Origin: Lachnoclostridium sp. UBA1434 | GTDB taxonomy: Bacteria; Bacillota; Clostridia; Lachnospirales; Lachnospiraceae | Reading direction: 5' to 3' | Assembly (NCBI GenBank): GCA_002329645.1 | Contig: DCTS01000034.1 | Span: 5,785-20,947, forward strand | Length of the DNA stretch: 15,163 bases | Shown: positions 13,504 to 15,163 of the stretch, piece after piece | Numbering within the stretch: position 1 is the stretch's first letter | How the letters are laid out: each line of letters starts with the position of its first letter | Program-made: the position numbers and the translations under genes | Notes under the pieces: model-generated | The model's database searches: none | What the model saw: only the letters and a program-made list of their open reading frames with translations | What the model was told of the DNA's origin: nothing

Positions 13504-13543
13504 GGTTCCGGACAATCTATTCATTATTATATAGCTCCGGACC
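13504..13543. repeat. Inverted repeat in the convergent gap
   Basis: GGTTCCGGA and TCCGGACC (one bulged base) flank a 23-base AT-rich loop between the convergent yerC and DUF1836 genes. On the plus strand a T-rich stretch follows after a few bases. It might be a backup terminator, but the large loop makes this doubtful. Between it and the DUF1836 stop I see nothing more. Confidence 0.3.
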
Positions 13544-13663
13544 GGTTCTTTCTTGTTTTATTCTGTGGAGTTCTGCCTTGATTTTTCTGTAGATGATTCT
13601 TCTATGCTTCTTTTCTCCGGATGGTTCTGCCCCGCTTCATATAACCCCTGTCTGCTAATATGC

Positions 13664-14416
13664 TCATTTAACCCTGGGCGGTTCCTTTAATGCCTGCTTA
13701 ACCTTGGCGGGATCCTTTATTGCTTGTTTAACCCTGGCCGGATCCTTCCCTGCAGCTTCCGGTTTGACAGCTTTGGCCTTGCCGGGCTGCTTGCCGGCAT
13801 TTAACCTGTCCGGCTTAAAATCCCCACCCATCAGTGAATTGTCTATAATCTGCTCAATCATATGCTTTCGCATATATACATCAAAGCATAATATGCATAT
13901 AAAGGCAAATACCGAGAGGAAATCCCGATCCTCCTTATCCTCCACATCTGCAAAGGATTCCTTTGCTCTTGCCATCTTTCGTATCATATCCTTCGTAAGG
14001 GAATCCGTCTGTTCCTTCTCAAGCCGGAATATCTCCTTATATATATCCTCAAGCCCTATATCGGAGCCCTTCCCGAAATATCTTTCCGTCAGGGGGTTGA
14101 AAATACTCTGTATATCGCTTATTGATAATATATTCTTGAAATAATAAATAAATATGAGCAGATATATATGCTCCTTCGAGTATTTCTTCTTGTTCGGAGG
14201 AGGCAGCAGCTCATTTTTGGTATAATTATTTATCATTGTCTTGGTCAGGAGCTTATCCTCGCTGTATCTCTTGGAGGACTTCAGATGCTTATCCATAAAG
14301 GTCGTGACCTGATCCATATATAAATCTATATTGGGTATATCATCCGGCATGATGTATCTTACACTCTTAAGATCTTCAATCATGCTCCGAATATATTCTT
14401 CCCTGTTACTGTTCAC
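13664..14416 (-). CDS. DUF1836 protein with C-terminal basic repeats
   Basis: A 250-aa protein. The DUF1836 domain (about 8-190) has the typical phrases KTMINNYTKNELLPPPNKKKYSKEH (59-83) and IYLLIFIYYFKNILSISDI (84-102), probably a MerR-like winged helix-turn-helix architecture by resemblance. Such proteins are soluble and likely regulatory, but their role is unknown. The tail (about 205-250) is low complexity and basic, ending in nearly three copies of K-(D/E)-P-(A/P)-(R/K)-V-K-Q-A-(I/L). I start at the GTG at 14416, with AAGGAG eight bases upstream; the GTG at 14425 overlaps that ribosome site and is unlikely. The promoter has full consensus. The gene diverges from pcrA and converges on yerC. 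Confidence 0.82.
   Translation of the reverse strand: MNSNREEYIRSMIEDLKSVRYIMPDDIPNIDLYMDQVTTFMDKHLKSSKRYSEDKLLTKTMINNYTKNELLPPPNKKKYSKEHIYLLIFIYYFKNILSISDIQSIFNPLTERYFGKGSDIGLEDIYKEIFRLEKEQTDSLTKDMIRKMARAKESFADVEDKEDRDFLSVFAFICILCFDVYMRKHMIEQIIDNSLMGGDFKPDRLNAGKQPGKAKAVKPEAAGKDPARVKQAIKDPAKVKQALKEPPRVK
13667..13747. repeat. 30-bp coding tandem repeats in the DUF1836 gene
   Basis: Two full 30-bp units and one 21-bp partial unit encode the repeated basic decapeptide at residues 224-250. The units differ at several bases, so they are not freshly made, but the array runs right up to the stop codon. Confidence 0.7.
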
Positions 14417-14436
14417 TTCAACCACTCCTTAACTTC

Positions 14437-14465
14437 ATTATATAGTAATAAAAACCAGATGTCAA
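14437..14465 (-). promoter_or_regulatory. Full-consensus sigma-A promoter for the DUF1836 gene
   Basis: On the minus strand TTGACA (14460-14465) and TATAAT (14437-14442) are exactly 17 bases apart: 12 of 12 consensus positions with ideal spacing. The transcription start would lie only about 15 bases before the GTG, giving a very short leader that still holds the AAGGAG site. Confidence 0.8.
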
Positions 14466-14481
14466 AGCTAAAATGACTTCC

Positions 14482-14510
14482 TTGTATCTGTCCTGAGGCT
14501 ATGCTATACT
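14482..14510 (+). promoter_or_regulatory. Sigma-A promoter for pcrA
   Basis: TTGTAT (14482-14487) and TATACT (14505-14510) are 17 bases apart, and a TG lies one base before the -10 (extended -10). The leader is about 75 bases. Its -35 is 16 bases from the -35 of the divergent DUF1836 promoter. Confidence 0.65.
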
Positions 14511-14593
14511 AAACTGGATATCAGCCTGAGCATGGAATAAAGGACTTAAGGAGCATGGCTTAGGCATATATTTATAACCCAAGGAAGGATTAC

Positions 14594-15163
14594 ATGATGA
14601 ATAACTACGAAGCTTTAAATCCCGAACAATTGAAAGCGGTAATGCACGACAAAGGCCCTTTGCTTATTCTGGCCGGCGCCGGCTCGGGCAAAACCAGAGT
14701 CATTACATACAGAATTGCTTATCTTATAGAGCACAGAAACGTCAATCCCTGGAACATCATAGCAATTACCTTTACCAACAAGGCTGCCAATGAGATGAAG
14801 GAGCGAGTCGAAAGGATAGTCGGCTCCGGCTCGGAGAATATATGGGTAAGTACCTTCCACTCCGCATGTGTGCGAATTCTCCGCCGATTTATCGATACCA
14901 TCGGTTACAGCCGAAGCTTTACCATATATGATACCGATGACCAGAGAGCCCTTATGAAGGATGTACTGAAGTACCTTGAAATTGACGACAAAAGAATTAA
15001 CGAGCGTGCCGTATTGTCTGCAATATCAAGGGCAAAGGATGAGCTTATATCACCGGAGGAATTTGAGAAGAGCACCCATAACGATTACCTTCAAAATAAA
15101 ATTGCGCAGGCTTATTATGAATATCAGAAGCGTTTGAAGAAAAACAACGCCCTGGATTTTGAC
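14594..15163 (+). CDS. pcrA: ATP-dependent DNA helicase PcrA/UvrD, N-terminal part
   Basis: The first 190 codons of a superfamily 1A helicase, cut by the right window edge. PcrA is a 3'-5' helicase in nucleotide excision repair, replication restart and removal of recombinase from DNA. Visible motifs: ALNPEQLKAV (Q-motif region, 7-16), Walker A AGAGSGKT (27-34), motif Ia AITFTNKAANEMKERV (57-72), motif Ib STFHSACVRILRR (86-98), and at the edge LDFD, the start of motif II. The ribosome site AAGGAAGGA (14581-14589) precedes two consecutive ATGs; 14597 has the better spacing (7 bases), 14594 is the longer choice. The gene is driven by its own promoter, divergent from the DUF1836 gene. Confidence 0.95.
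   Translation, partial: MMNNYEALNPEQLKAVMHDKGPLLILAGAGSGKTRVITYRIAYLIEHRNVNPWNIIAITFTNKAANEMKERVERIVGSGSENIWVSTFHSACVRILRRFIDTIGYSRSFTIYDTDDQRALMKDVLKYLEIDDKRINERAVLSAISRAKDELISPEEFEKSTHNDYLQNKIAQAYYEYQKRLKKNNALDFD

Noticed and set aside
13309..13524. Minus-strand frame across the yerC end and terminator
   Set aside because: It lies antisense to the yerC end and across its terminator hairpin, with no ribosome site.
14417..14425. GTG start of the DUF1836 protein at 14425
   Set aside because: It overlaps the AAGGAG ribosome site; the GTG at 14416 has correct spacing.

Overview
The window looks like chromosomal DNA of an anaerobic low-to-mid GC Firmicute, most likely a Lachnospiraceae-type Clostridia. 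The reasons are strong AGGAGG-type ribosome sites, sigma-A-like TTGACA/TATAAT promoters, AT-rich spacers, many Lys/Glu-rich proteins, and families typical of that group (DUF1836, DUF4358 lipoprotein, DHHW-like protein next to an MBOAT, YerC near PcrA). Most genes are on the minus strand and form cell-surface modules; only the right end is housekeeping.

Right end (about 12.9-15.2 kb): a very small Cys-containing ORF and a YerC/TrpR-like regulator read rightward into a good rho-independent terminator. A convergent DUF1836 gene comes from the right. It diverges from the start of pcrA (UvrD-type helicase, cut by the window edge), and both divergent promoters are clear.

Centre (about 5.3-12.6 kb, minus strand): an exported transglutaminase-like protein with a duplicated Ig-like region, then an Asp/Glu-family amino acid racemase. 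After a 294 bp gap comes a Dlt-like set: DltA-like adenylating enzyme, carrier protein, MBOAT acyltransferase, an unrecognised 52-aa ORF translationally coupled to its neighbours, and a membrane-anchored SGNH-fold protein whose nucleophile position is Cys. My reading (inference) is that the racemase may supply a D-amino acid that is activated, loaded on the carrier, passed through the membrane by the MBOAT and attached to an extracellular polymer. The adenylation pocket differs from classical DltA, so the substrate need not be D-alanine.

Left end (about 0-5.1 kb, minus strand): a lipoprotein with its own promoter, a zinc-dependent medium-chain dehydrogenase, then a tight three-gene operon of DUF4358 lipoprotein, a second MBOAT and a DHHW/AlgX-like protein cut by the left edge. 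The window thus carries two separate MBOAT plus SGNH/AlgX-like export-acylation modules side by side. No tRNA, rRNA, CRISPR array, insertion sequence or prophage gene was seen.
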